Part shown: piece by piece, positions 51,476 through 61,001 of the stretch | Layout of the letters: every line of letters starts with the position of its first letter | Position numbering within the stretch: position 1 is the stretch's first letter | Assembly (NCBI RefSeq): GCF_013009075.1 | Contig: NZ_CP053108.1 | Coordinates: 2,294,001-2,358,000 of the forward strand | Length of the DNA stretch: 64,000 nt | Reading direction: 5' to 3' | Origin: Halomonas sp. TA22 | GTDB lineage: Bacteria; Pseudomonadota; Gammaproteobacteria; Pseudomonadales; Halomonadaceae | Notes under the pieces: generated by a model | Told to the model about the DNA's origin: nothing | The model's input: only the letters and a program-made list of their open reading frames with translations | Databases searched by the model: none | Program-made: the position numbers and the translations under genes

Positions 51476-53365
51476 ATGCTGACCTCCCTTCGCGTTCGTA
51501 TTCTTATCACCACCGTAGCAGTGATTGTACTCGCCCTGTTGATCAACAGTATGGGCAACTATTTTACCGTAAAGTCTCATAACGACGAGCAGGTGGGAAG
51601 CCAGCTCGTTTCCGTTTCCCATGGGCATGCACTGGCGATCAGCGAGTGGCTATCTTCGCGTACTCACATGATTGAGGCTGCCCGCACTCCCATGGATGGC
51701 GACTCGCCAGTGGAGGCATTGGTACAGCTAGCCGAGTCTGGAGGGTTTCTGTCGACCTATCTGGGTATGCCCGACGGCAGATTGATCACCTCTGATGGCT
51801 GGGTGCCCCCCGCTGATTATGATCCACGCGAACGTGGCTGGTACCTCGATGCCACTCAGCAGGACCAGAGCATCGTCTCGCTCCCCTATGTGGATGCCAG
51901 TTCCGGCGGCCTTGTGGTGACTTTCGCCACCCCAGTCAAGCGTGGCAATACGCTGATCGGGGTGATTGGCGGTGATGTAGTCATTGATAGCGTTATCGCG
52001 GGTGTGGCGGCCATACGACCAACGCCTTCAAGTTTCGCTTTCCTGAGCCGTGGCGGTGAGACATTGATCGCCCACCCGGATGCCGAGCTGACGCTTGAGT
52101 CCGTGACCCGCCTGAGTCCTGATCTGACCCCACAGGTCATTGCACAATTGGGGCATGAGGGGGGCTGGCGAGCCTTGGAGATTGGGCAGCGAGACAAGCG
52201 TCTTGCTGTCACCCCGATTGCCGGTAGCGACTGGGAGCTCGGTGTGGCAATGGACGAACGCGAGGCCACCGCCGGGCTGCGTGCAGTGCTTGGAACCTCA
52301 ACGATCATTCTGGTGCTGGTGGTACTGGGTGCTTCCCTGATGTTGGGGGCAGTATTGAAGATCGTCTTCCGCCGCCTGCAGGTGGTGCGCGATGCCATGG
52401 AGAACATCGCCAGCGGTAGCGGTGATCTGACAAAACGCCTACCCGACGAAGGACATGATGAAGTGGCTCATATCGCCGATGCCTTCAACCGCTTCGTGGC
52501 CAAGATGGAAAGTGTGCTGATGACCATCCGCGACAGTAGCGAGTCGGTACGCGTGGCGGCAAGCGAAATCGCCCTCGGTGGCGAAGATCTATCGCGCCGC
52601 ACCGAGAACACGGCCTCCAGCCTGCAGCAGACCTCGGCGTCAATGGAGCAGCTCACCAGCACCGTGGAGCACACGGCAGAGTCCTCACGCCAGGCCAACC
52701 AACTCTCCCAATCGGCCTCACAGGTCGCCTCGCGGGGCGGCGAAGTGGTCTCGCAGGTGGTCAACACCATGAGCGAGATCAGTGCCTCCTCGCGGCAGAT
52801 CGCCGAGATCGTCACAGTGATGGATGGCATCGCCTTCCAGACCAACCTGCTGGCGCTCAATGCCTCGGTGGAGGCGGCGCGTGCCGGCGAGCAAGGACGT
52901 GGCTTTGCGGTGGTCGCCGGTGAGGTTCGGCAATTGGCCGGGCGCAGTGCCGATGCCGCGCGCGAGATCAAAACATTGATCGCAACCTCGGTGTCGCGCA
53001 CCGAGGAAGGAGCCGAACTGGTACGCACCGCCGGTACCACCATGGACGAGATCGTCGAGAGTGTCACTCGGGTAGCCGACGTGCTCGGCGAGATCACGGC
53101 AGCGACCAGTGAGCAGAGCCAGGGCATTGGTCAGGTCAACGTGGCAATCTCCGAACTCGATCGCATGACCCAGCAGAACGCGGCATTGGTGGAGGAGTCG
53201 ACGGCGGCGGCCGAGCAGCTCAAGGAGCAGTCTGATCGGCTGGCCATGGCGGTCGGGGCCTTCACACTGTCGCAACATCACACCGAACACTTGGCATTGG
53301 CACTGCCCGGCGGCTCGGTTCCAAGAGTCGAATCATTGCCCAAGGAGCCTGCCAGTGCGTTTTAA
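51476..53365 (+). CDS. Methyl-accepting chemotaxis protein with amino-acid-type dCache sensor
   Basis: 629-residue receptor: TM1 (about 8-30), periplasmic dCache domain, TM2 (about 279-301), HAMP ([24 protein letters not shown]) and a cytoplasmic signalling domain with the hairpin-tip sequence [52 protein letters not shown]. In the sensor YDPRERGWY keeps Y, R, W and Y at relative positions 0, 5, 7 and 8, and GVIGGDV places Asp at +52: exactly the spacing of the PctA amino-acid-binding residues (Y121, R126, W128, Y129, D173). It should therefore bind L-amino acids. No CheR pentapeptide at the end. Overlaps the next receptor gene by 11 bases. Confidence 0.93.
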   Translation: MLTSLRVRILITTVAVIVLALLINSMGNYFTVKSHNDEQVGSQLVSVSHGHALAISEWLSSRTHMIEAARTPMDGDSPVEALVQLAESGGFLSTYLGMPDGRLITSDGWVPPADYDPRERGWYLDATQQDQSIVSLPYVDASSGGLVVTFATPVKRGNTLIGVIGGDVVIDSVIAGVAAIRPTPSSFAFLSRGGETLIAHPDAELTLESVTRLSPDLTPQVIAQLGHEGGWRALEIGQRDKRLAVTPIAGSDWELGVAMDEREATAGLRAVLGTSTIILVLVVLGASLMLGAVLKIVFRRLQVVRDAMENIASGSGDLTKRLPDEGHDEVAHIADAFNRFVAKMESVLMTIRDSSESVRVAASEIALGGEDLSRRTENTASSLQQTSASMEQLTSTVEHTAESSRQANQLSQSASQVASRGGEVVSQVVNTMSEISASSRQIAEIVTVMDGIAFQTNLLALNASVEAARAGEQGRGFAVVAGEVRQLAGRSADAAREIKTLIATSVSRTEEGAELVRTAGTTMDEIVESVTRVADVLGEITAATSEQSQGIGQVNVAISELDRMTQQNAALVEESTAAAEQLKEQSDRLAMAVGAFTLSQHHTEHLALALPGGSVPRVESLPKEPASAF

Positions 53366-55484
53366 ATCGATCCGCAGCTTCGTCGTTATCCTGGCCGGCG
53401 CCTGCCTGCTGGCGGTAGTGGCCGCATTGGTGTTCTATTCGCTGTTCGCCTCGGCGCGTACCCAGGAGACGGTAAGTACGCGTACTCAGGCCTTGCTCGA
53501 AGAGGCTGCCGACGAGCGGCTCTCGGCTCTGGCCGCCGCCGAAGCGGGCCTAATCCAGCGTGAACTGGACCAGGCGCTGCTGCTGGCAACACAACTCGCC
53601 CACACCAATGCCCTGATGGGCGGGCGGGACGAGAACGGCAGACGCCAATTGTCGCTGAGTCGGCGTGAACTCTCCAATCTGGTGCGCAATACCGTTGCTG
53701 AAAACCCATCGCTGCTCGACGCCTTCATCGGCTGGGAGCCCAATGCCTTTGGGCACGATGCGCTGTTCGCCGGTCTCGAAAGCGAAGGCTATGACGACAC
53801 CGGCCGCTTCATGCCGTGGTGGTATCGCACCGAGCAGGGGGCGATCGAGGTACTGCCGCTTGGCGATACCATGGAGAGCGAGACGCTCCAGCCCAGCGGG
53901 ATTCGCGAAGGCGAGTATTACCTCTGTCCCCGCGAGACGCTGGTCCCCTGCATCATCGACCCGGCGCCCTATGACTACGCCGGCCAGACGCTGCTGGTCA
54001 CCTCCTTCAACGTTCCAATCCTGGTGAATGGCAACTTTCTTGGTGTCGCTGGCGTCGACCTGTCGCTGGACTTCATCCAGGAGCTGCTTACCCAAGCCAA
54101 CCAGTCACTCTATGACGGCGCCGGCGAAATGGCGCTGGTTGCCGGCCAGGGTGGTTTGGTCGCCTACACGCGCGACCCCAGCCTGCTGGGCGGCCCTGCC
54201 GCCGACGCGTTCGGTGGCGCGGTCATGACTCACATCGAGGAGGCGCAGCGCCAGCACGTGACGCTTGGCATGGTGGAGGATGGCATGATCGAACGCTACT
54301 GGCCTTTCACGATCGGCGACACCGCTACCCCTTGGGTGCTGATGGTGCGACTACCGGAGAGTGCCGTGCTGGCGGAGCTGACCGCACTGCAGAACACCAT
54401 GGATGAGCAGCAGCGCGCCGACATGGCCGGCATGACCGTGGTCGGCCTATCGCTGGCGGGACTGGGGTTGGTGGCCCTGTGGCTGGTGGGCAGCACCATT
54501 TCGCGGCCTCTCCGGCACCTGGCCGAGCGGATGCGCGATATCGCCTCGGGCGGCGGCGATCTCACCCAGCGCCTACCGGTCAAGGGGCGTGACGAGAGCG
54601 CGGCGCTGGCGGCCCAGTTCAATGCCTTCGCCGACAAGATCAACGCGGTACTGCTCGATGTGCGTGACAGCAGCGAGTCGGTGCGCATGGCGGCCACCGA
54701 GATTGCGCTCGGCGGCCAGGACCTCTCGAGGCGTACCGAGAATACCGCCTCAAACCTGCAGCAGACCTCGGCCTCCATGGAGCAGATCACCAGTACCGTG
54801 GAGCACACCGCAGCGTCGGCAAGCCAGGCCAACCAGCTCTCGCTTTCGGCCTCCGAGGTCGCCACGCGGGGCGGCGAGGTCGTGGCCCGGGTGGTCACGA
54901 CGATGGATGACATCACCGACTCCTCGCGGCAGATTGCCGAGATCGTCACGGTGATGGACGGTATCGCCTTCCAGACCAACCTGCTGGCGCTCAATGCCTC
55001 GGTAGAGGCGGCACGCGCCGGCGAGCAGGGCCGTGGCTTCGCCGTGGTTGCCGGCGAGGTGCGTCAATTGGCCAGTCGCTCGGCCTCCGCCGCTCGCGAG
55101 ATCAAGACCTTGATCGAGACCTCGGGACACAAGGTCAACGCCGGCACCGAGCTGGTACGCACCGCCGGTCTCACCATGCACGAGATCGTCGAGAGCGTGA
55201 CCCGCGTGACCGACGTGCTCGGCGAGATCACCGCAGCGGCGGGTGAGCAGAGCAAGGGCATAGTCCAGGTCAATCAGGCGGTGGCCGAGCTGGACCGACT
55301 GACGCAGCAGAACGCGGCCTTGGTGGAGGAGTCAACGGTGGCGGCCGAGCAGCTCAAGGATCAGTCGCTACGGCTGGCCGAGGTCATCGGGGGCTTCACG
55401 CTTGCCGAGCGGAATGCGACATCGGGCGCGCCTCAGCTGAACCCCCCCTCACACAACGAGAGGCCACCGCTGGCACTGCACTGA
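53355..55484 (+). CDS. Methyl-accepting chemotaxis protein with dCache-like sensor (second receptor)
   Basis: 709 residues with TM1 (about 8-31), a larger periplasmic domain, TM2 (about 358-380), HAMP ([25 protein letters not shown]) and a signalling domain nearly identical to that of the first receptor. The sensor reads [22 protein letters not shown], then [20 protein letters not shown] and later [16 protein letters not shown]. This is the dCache layout with an insertion holding two Cys ([10 protein letters not shown]) and a ligand region unlike the amino-acid signature of its neighbour, so another ligand class is expected. GTG 53355 has AAGGAG upstream and lies inside the end of the first gene. 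Confidence 0.92.
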   Translation: MRFKSIRSFVVILAGACLLAVVAALVFYSLFASARTQETVSTRTQALLEEAADERLSALAAAEAGLIQRELDQALLLATQLAHTNALMGGRDENGRRQLSLSRRELSNLVRNTVAENPSLLDAFIGWEPNAFGHDALFAGLESEGYDDTGRFMPWWYRTEQGAIEVLPLGDTMESETLQPSGIREGEYYLCPRETLVPCIIDPAPYDYAGQTLLVTSFNVPILVNGNFLGVAGVDLSLDFIQELLTQANQSLYDGAGEMALVAGQGGLVAYTRDPSLLGGPAADAFGGAVMTHIEEAQRQHVTLGMVEDGMIERYWPFTIGDTATPWVLMVRLPESAVLAELTALQNTMDEQQRADMAGMTVVGLSLAGLGLVALWLVGSTISRPLRHLAERMRDIASGGGDLTQRLPVKGRDESAALAAQFNAFADKINAVLLDVRDSSESVRMAATEIALGGQDLSRRTENTASNLQQTSASMEQITSTVEHTAASASQANQLSLSASEVATRGGEVVARVVTTMDDITDSSRQIAEIVTVMDGIAFQTNLLALNASVEAARAGEQGRGFAVVAGEVRQLASRSASAAREIKTLIETSGHKVNAGTELVRTAGLTMHEIVESVTRVTDVLGEITAAAGEQSKGIVQVNQAVAELDRLTQQNAALVEESTVAAEQLKDQSLRLAEVIGGFTLAERNATSGAPQLNPPSHNERPPLALH

Positions 55485-55513
55485 CATGGGACGTCGCTCC
55501 GCCATGCGTCGTG

Positions 55514-56440
55514 TCAGGGGGTATAGGGCAGGTCGATCTCATCGCTGCAAGTGACACCTTCGGTCATCTGGCGACACAGGCGCAAGAATTCGCGCATGCC
55601 GGTGGTCAGGTACTTGTGGCGGTGCCAGATGAAGCTGAACTGGCGCTTGAGGTCGAGTTCTGGTGTGGCGATCTGTACCAAGCTGCCGCGGCGGAAGGCA
55701 TCGCGCAGCGCCAGGCGCGACACGCAACCGATACCAAGCCCGGACTCCACGGCGCGCTTGATGCCTTCGGTGTGTTCGAGTTCGAGCAGGATATTGAAGC
55801 GCCCGCGGCGGTGCCGGGCGGCATGTTCCAGTGTCAGGCGCGTGCCGGAGCCCTGCTCGCGCATGATCCAGTCGGCGCGCAACAGCTGATCCATGTCCAC
55901 GCTGCCGGCACTTGCCAACGGATGGCGCGGTGAGCAGAAGATCGCCAGCTCATCCTCCACCCAGGGCTGCATTACCACCTCTTCGTGCTGACAGTCGCCC
56001 TCGATCAGCCCCAGGTCGAGTTCATGCTGCACGATCCGCTCGATGATCCCGCTGGTGTTGCGCACCTGGAGCCGTACCCGGCTATCGGGATGGCGCTGCA
56101 TGAAGTCGCTGATCAGCAGTGTGGCAAGGTAGTTGCCGATGGTCAGTGTCGCACCGACGTCGAGCGAGCCGATGCCGCGTTGCCCGCGCAGCAGCTCCTC
56201 GATCTCTTCGGCGCGGTCGAGCAGGGCCACCGCCTTGGGCAGCAGCTGGAAGCCGAGGGCGTTGAGCTTGAGGCGCTTGCCGATACGGTCGAGTAGTTGA
56301 CAGTCGAACTGCCGCTCGAGTTCGGCAAGGGCAGTGCTGGCGGCCGATTGCGACAGCGCCAGCGCCCGGGCGGCATGCGAGACGCTTTCATGCTGGGCAA
56401 CGGCCACGAAGACTTCAAGTTGGCGCAGGGTATAACGCAT
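55514..56440 (-). CDS. finR: LysR family regulator, FinR-like, divergent from fpr
   Basis: 308 residues: N-terminal winged helix RYTLRQLEVFVAVAQHESVSHAARALALSQSAASTALAELERQFDCQLLDRIGKRLKLN and a C-terminal LysR substrate domain (GSLDVGATLTIGNYLATLLISDFMQRHPDSRVRLQVRNTSGIIERIVQHELDLGLIEGDC, LAIFCSPRHPLASAGSV, RADWIMREQGSGTRLTLE). In Pseudomonas a LysR protein encoded divergently from fprA, FinR, activates the ferredoxin-NADP reductase gene under oxidative stress or in sulfite-related control; the same gene pair and orientation is seen here. The symbol rests on that synteny and is provisional. It converges with the chemoreceptor operon. Confidence 0.85.
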   Translation of the reverse strand: MRYTLRQLEVFVAVAQHESVSHAARALALSQSAASTALAELERQFDCQLLDRIGKRLKLNALGFQLLPKAVALLDRAEEIEELLRGQRGIGSLDVGATLTIGNYLATLLISDFMQRHPDSRVRLQVRNTSGIIERIVQHELDLGLIEGDCQHEEVVMQPWVEDELAIFCSPRHPLASAGSVDMDQLLRADWIMREQGSGTRLTLEHAARHRRGRFNILLELEHTEGIKRAVESGLGIGCVSRLALRDAFRRGSLVQIATPELDLKRQFSFIWHRHKYLTTGMREFLRLCRQMTEGVTCSDEIDLPYTP

Positions 56441-56636
56441 AACGACTCCGATCCATATCTGCTTAATGAATATATCTTATCCATAATAGTCATTTTACAG
56501 ATAAGGGCGAGGCTCTTAGAATGAGTGACAACCTATAGCGGTGGCGTTATTCGATATTGAAATAGATAGCGCATTGACAGCGGATCGGAAGTATCGAGAC
56601 CGCCATCCACATGATGTGTCTTTTAAGGAGCCGGTC

Positions 56637-57413
56637 GTGAGCAAATTCGCCCTTGAAGAGGTTCTTAGCGTCCACCATTGGAACGACACGCTGTTCAGTT
56701 TCCGCACTACGCGTGAACGCAGCTTGCGCTTCAAGAATGGCCAGTTCGTGATGATCGGCCTGGAAGTGGCGGGCAAGCCGCTGATGCGTGCCTACTCCAT
56801 CGCCAGTCCCAACTACGAGGATCACCTCGAATTCTTCAGCATCAAAGTGCCGGATGGCCCGTTGACGTCACGCCTGCAGCACCTTCAAGTGGGCGATCAG
56901 ATCATGGTCAGCCGTAAGCCCACCGGAACACTGGTCACCGATGATCTGCTGCCGGGGCGCAATCTCTATATGCTCTCCACCGGTACTGGGCTCGCGCCAT
57001 TCATGAGTCTGATCCAGGACCCCGAAGTCTACGAGCGCTTCGAGAAGGTCGTGTTGATCCATGGGGTACGTAGCGTCAGCGAACTCGCCTACGCCGATTT
57101 CGTCACCAAGGAGCTGCCAGCACACGAATATCTTGGCGAGGAGATTGCCGAGAAGCTGGTCTACTACCCCACGGTGACTCGCGAGGAGTTCCACACCATG
57201 GGCCGCCTTACCGACCATATCCGTAGTGGCAAGCTTTTCGAGGATACCGGCCTGCCGGCGCTGGACCCCAAGCAGGATCGTGCCATGATCTGTGGCAGCC
57301 CGGCGATGTTGGATGAGACCAGTGGCCTGCTTGACGATCTTGGCTTCAAGATCTCGCCACGGATGGGCGAGCCTGGCGACTATGTGATCGAGCGCGCCTT
57401 CGTGGAAAAATAG
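56637..57413 (+). CDS. fpr: Ferredoxin--NADP+ reductase
   Basis: 258-residue flavoprotein moving electrons between NADPH and ferredoxin/flavodoxin for iron-sulfur and stress metabolism. FAD motif RAYSIASPNYEDHLEFFSI (R-x-Y-S at 51-54) and SRLQHLQVGDQIMVSRKPTGTLV; NADP motif LYMLSTGTGLAPFMSLIQDPEVYERF, HGVRSVSELAY, and MICGSPAMLDETSGLLDDLGF; C-terminal YVIERAFVEK. Length and the VEK end match Pseudomonas-type Fpr. GTG 56637 follows AAGGAG and is preferred to the in-frame GTG upstream at 56541. An IS3 remnant begins 26 bases after the stop. Confidence 0.95.
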   Translation: MSKFALEEVLSVHHWNDTLFSFRTTRERSLRFKNGQFVMIGLEVAGKPLMRAYSIASPNYEDHLEFFSIKVPDGPLTSRLQHLQVGDQIMVSRKPTGTLVTDDLLPGRNLYMLSTGTGLAPFMSLIQDPEVYERFEKVVLIHGVRSVSELAYADFVTKELPAHEYLGEEIAEKLVYYPTVTREEFHTMGRLTDHIRSGKLFEDTGLPALDPKQDRAMICGSPAMLDETSGLLDDLGFKISPRMGEPGDYVIERAFVEK

Positions 57414-57439
57414 CCAGGCAGACGTTTTTGCAGTGTCTA

Positions 57440-58085
57440 GTCCTAGAATAAGTTGACACCTCTTTGTGCCACAGCGCCCGATGCACTGCATCGGGCGTTT
57501 TGTATTTCAGGGCCAGATGAGGCTGGTCCCGGTTGTAGCTCTCGATCGATTCGTCGACTATTACGCGTGCCTGATCCAGGTTCCTGGGACGCAACAGCAG
57601 GAACTCCGTTTCAAAATACCGTTTACTCGCTCCGCCAGGGCATTCTGGTAACAATCATAGTCAAACTCTCATGCACATGGTGCCCGACGATCTTGCGCGA
57701 GTAGGCGTTATCATTCATCAAGCTCACATAGCTCATGCCCGAGGGCGTCGGTAAGTAAGTGATATCCGCCACCCTTGGGGCGACTGGCCACCACTTGCCC
57801 AAGACCACATTTGAGCAGCTTGGGATGACGCCGGAAGCGATGATGACTGAAAGTGCTTTGTGGTAGGCCCGGGGTCGAGGGATCAATAGGCGGTGCCCGC
57901 AATTGAGCGGCCTTGAATACCGTAACGGGCCTGAGCCTGTTTATAGGTCAGTTCGCCGCTTTCTATCTGATCTACGACCGACTGTTTAAAACCAGAGTGT
58001 AATCTTGCTGGGTCCGTCGTTTAGCTCGTTGATCCATCACGTTCTCCCAAAAGGCAGGTCGGAACGTGTCAACTCTATTCAAGAC
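57440..58085 (-). mobile_element. Internally deleted, frameshifted IS3-family element with terminal inverted repeats
   Basis: The ends GTCCTAGAATAAGTTGACAC (57440-57459) and GTGTCAACTCTATTCAAGAC (58066-58085) are inverted repeats differing by a few bases and one indel. On the minus strand an orfA start (ATG 58037, MDQRAKRRTQQDYTLVLNS) shifts frame to GELTYKQAQARYGIQGRS. Next comes orfB material: VADITYLPTPSGMSYVSLMN, AYSRKIVGHHVHESLTM, and after another shift LLLRPRNLDQARVIVDESIE plus RDQPHLALKYKTPDAVHRAL. The element is about 650 bases instead of roughly 1.2-1.4 kb, so the middle of orfA-orfB is deleted. It sits between fpr and glnK. Confidence 0.8.
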
Positions 58086-58102
58086 GGGTCACAGACAAGG
58101 AA

Positions 58103-58127
58103 AAGGCCCGCATGGCGGGCCTTTTTT
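58103..58127. terminator. Terminator downstream of the second glnK
   Basis: GGCCCGC and GCGGGCC pair around ATG, with AAAA before and TTTTTT after. It works on either strand and closes the glnK-amtB-glnK operon on the minus strand. Confidence 0.8.
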
Positions 58128-58159
58128 CATGGCAGCTGGCACCATCATGCAGTGGCGCG

Positions 58160-58582
<423 letters not shown>

Positions 58583-58584
58583 TT

Positions 58585-58608
58585 AAAAAAGGCCCCCCGA
58601 AGGGGGCC
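58585..58608 (-). terminator. Terminator between amtB and the second glnK
   Basis: GGCCCCC and GGGGGCC form a seven-base stem around CGAA; six A residues upstream on the + strand give the U-run for minus-strand transcription. The same hairpin, with flanks, recurs at 31130-31160. Read-through or a separate promoter would be needed to express the downstream glnK. Confidence 0.8.
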
Positions 58609-58678
58609 AGGGGAGCACGCCAGCTCACTCGGTCTATCGCGATTACTTCTTTGCGACGTTGAACTCGGGGTAGGCCTC
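58585..58678 (-). repeat. Reference copy of the amtB-tail/terminator repeat
   Basis: This is the intact copy: the last amtB codons, stop, a 35-base spacer and the terminator. Its complement aligns with 31062-31160; the stretch from TCGCGATA to the end of the stem matches 48 of 51 bases there. Confidence 0.7.
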
Positions 58679-59893
58679 CAGACCGCACTCGGCCAAGTCG
58701 ACCCCTTCATACTCTTCCTCTTCGCTGACCCGGATACCCATCACCGCCTTGATAATCAGCCAGACAACCAAGCTAGCGATGAAGACCCAAGCGAAGATGC
58801 CAATGATGCCGATGATCTGGGCGCCGAAGGAAGCATCGCCATTGCTCATCGGTACCACCATGACGCCCCAGATACCGACCACGCCGTGAACCGAAATGGC
58901 ACCGACCGGATCGTCCAGTTTCAGCTTGTCCAGGGTCACGATCGAGAACACCACGATCAGACCACCAATGGCACCGATGATGACTGCGCCCAAGGCGGTA
59001 GGGGCCAGCGGTTCAGCAGTGATCGCGACCAGACCGGCAAGGGCACCGTTCAGGGCCATGGTCAGGTCAGCCTTGCGGAACCACAGCTTGGCGAGGATCA
59101 GGGCGGTAATCACGCCACCGGCGGCGGCGGCATTGGTATTGACGAATACCTGAGCCACGTTGTTGGCCGAGATACCATCGGAGAGCTTCAGCTCCGAACC
59201 GCCGTTGAAGCCGAACCAGCCCATCCACAGGATGAAGGTACCCAGGGTGGCCAGTGGCAGATTGGCGCCGGGGATGGCGTAGATGGCGCCATCCTTGCCG
59301 TACTTGCCCTTGCGCGGACCCAGTACCAGGACCCCGGCCAGGGCGGCAGCAGCGCCTGCCATGTGAACGATACCGGAACCTGCGTAGTCGGAATAACCGA
59401 GGCTATCCAGCCAACCTTCGCCCCAGGTCCAGTAGCCGGAAATCGGATAGATGAAACCGGTCATCACCACGGCGAAGGCCAGGAACGACCATAGTTTCAT
59501 GCGTTCGGCCACGGCACCGGAGACGATCGACATGGCGGTCGCCACGAACACGACCTGGAAGAAGAAGTCGGAACGCATGGAGTAGTAGGGTGCGTCCTCA
59601 CCGCCGGCAGTGATGGCGTCCAAGGTATTCTCATCACCGATCAAGAAGCCCAGGTTAGGCAGGAAGCCGCCGCCGGGACTAGAGTACATGAGGTAGTAGC
59701 CGACCAGCAGATACATGGTACAGGCGATGGCAAACAGCGCGATGTTCTTGGTGAGGATTTCAGCGGTATTTTTCGAACGCACCATGCCGGCCTCGAGCAT
59801 CGAGAAGCCGGCGGCCATCCACATCACCAGTACACCGCATATCAGAAAGTAAAAAGTGTCGAGCGCGTAAGTCAGCTCTGTGAATTCTTCCAT
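58643..59893 (-). CDS. amtB: Ammonium transporter
   Basis: 416-residue Amt/Rh channel with 11 helices. Seen: LDTFYFLICGVLVMWMAAGFSMLEAGMVRSKNTAEILTKN, DFFFQVVFVATAMSIVSGAVAERMKL, the substrate-site region GYSDYAGSGIVHMAGAAAALAGVLVLGPRKG with the conserved Asp and first pore His, and ISVHGVVGIWGVMVVPMSNG with the second pore His. The C-terminal tail (GIRVSEEEEYEGVDLAECGLEAYPEFNVAKK) includes the glycine and acidic residues that couple to P-II. No cleaved signal peptide is evident. Flanked by a glnK gene on each side, all on the minus strand. Confidence 0.96.
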   Translation of the reverse strand: MEEFTELTYALDTFYFLICGVLVMWMAAGFSMLEAGMVRSKNTAEILTKNIALFAIACTMYLLVGYYLMYSSPGGGFLPNLGFLIGDENTLDAITAGGEDAPYYSMRSDFFFQVVFVATAMSIVSGAVAERMKLWSFLAFAVVMTGFIYPISGYWTWGEGWLDSLGYSDYAGSGIVHMAGAAAALAGVLVLGPRKGKYGKDGAIYAIPGANLPLATLGTFILWMGWFGFNGGSELKLSDGISANNVAQVFVNTNAAAAGGVITALILAKLWFRKADLTMALNGALAGLVAITAEPLAPTALGAVIIGAIGGLIVVFSIVTLDKLKLDDPVGAISVHGVVGIWGVMVVPMSNGDASFGAQIIGIIGIFAWVFIASLVVWLIIKAVMGIRVSEEEEYEGVDLAECGLEAYPEFNVAKK

Positions 59894-59984
59894 TATGTTC
59901 TCCTGAGCCCGCGTTATTTCTAAGTGTTCGCGTTGGCATTTCTTATTGCTTGACGACCCTGTGTACCCTATTCGCTATCCGGGA

Positions 59985-60431
<447 letters not shown>

Positions 60432-60438
60432 TTAATCT

Positions 60439-60456
60439 TTTTGCTGCATTGCAAAA
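60439..60456. promoter_or_regulatory. Candidate upstream activator site for the glnK promoter
   Basis: TTTTGCTGCATTGCAAAA has six-base perfect arms (TTTTGC / GCAAAA) and is centred roughly 73 bases upstream of the predicted start. Its distance suits an NtrC dimer site, although it departs from the usual GCAC-N7-GTGC-like arms. Confidence 0.4.
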
Positions 60457-60598
60457 GGTGTAAACCATGTTATTGAAGCTGGGCTTGTGCACATCAATGG
60501 TGCGACGAATATTGCTGGCGCTCCATAGCGGCGCATACGCGTTCGGGTGAGCTTGCGTATGCTGTACTAGAAGGATTTACGGACGACAGGAGATTGCC

Positions 60599-60940
60599 AT
60601 GAGCAGGAACGACTTTATCAGCCGCTTTGCCCAACAACTGGGCGAACGCCTGCAGGACGCTTCGCATGCGCCTGAAGAGCTACAGAAAAGCATGCAGCAT
60701 CTCGTACGAGGTGCGGTGGACCGGCTAGAACTCGTATCGCGCGAGGATTTCGATATCCTGATGGAGGTGCTGCAGCGTACCCGCAGACGCGTCGAGGCGC
60801 TGGAGCGCCAGGTGACGGCACTGGAAGCCTCTCTTGCCGAGCGCGATGCCGGCGCTTCGGTCAGCAAGACGCTTCCCGGGGCAATGCAAGAGGACCACGA
60901 CCCTGCGGAGGATGCCGGGGCGGGAGAAGCGTCCCGCTGA
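60599..60940 (+). CDS. ubiK: Ubiquinone biosynthesis accessory factor (YqiC/BMFP family)
   Basis: 113 residues: an amphipathic N-terminal helix (MSRNDFISRFAQQLGERLQDASHAPEELQKSMQHLVRGAVDRL), a trimerising coiled coil (VSREDFDILMEVLQRTRRRVEALERQVTALEASL) with the VSREEFDVQxxVLxRTRExLxxLExxVxxLE pattern of the family, and an acidic tail. UbiK supports the Ubi complex of aerobic coenzyme Q synthesis. ATG 60599 follows AGGAG. The YifB gene starts 61 bases later. Confidence 0.92.
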   Translation: MSRNDFISRFAQQLGERLQDASHAPEELQKSMQHLVRGAVDRLELVSREDFDILMEVLQRTRRRVEALERQVTALEASLAERDAGASVSKTLPGAMQEDHDPAEDAGAGEASR

Positions 60941-61001
60941 CACTTGCCGTCCTCGCCTAATCACGGCATAAACGATGATTTAGCATAGCGAGGGCGAGCG
61001 G

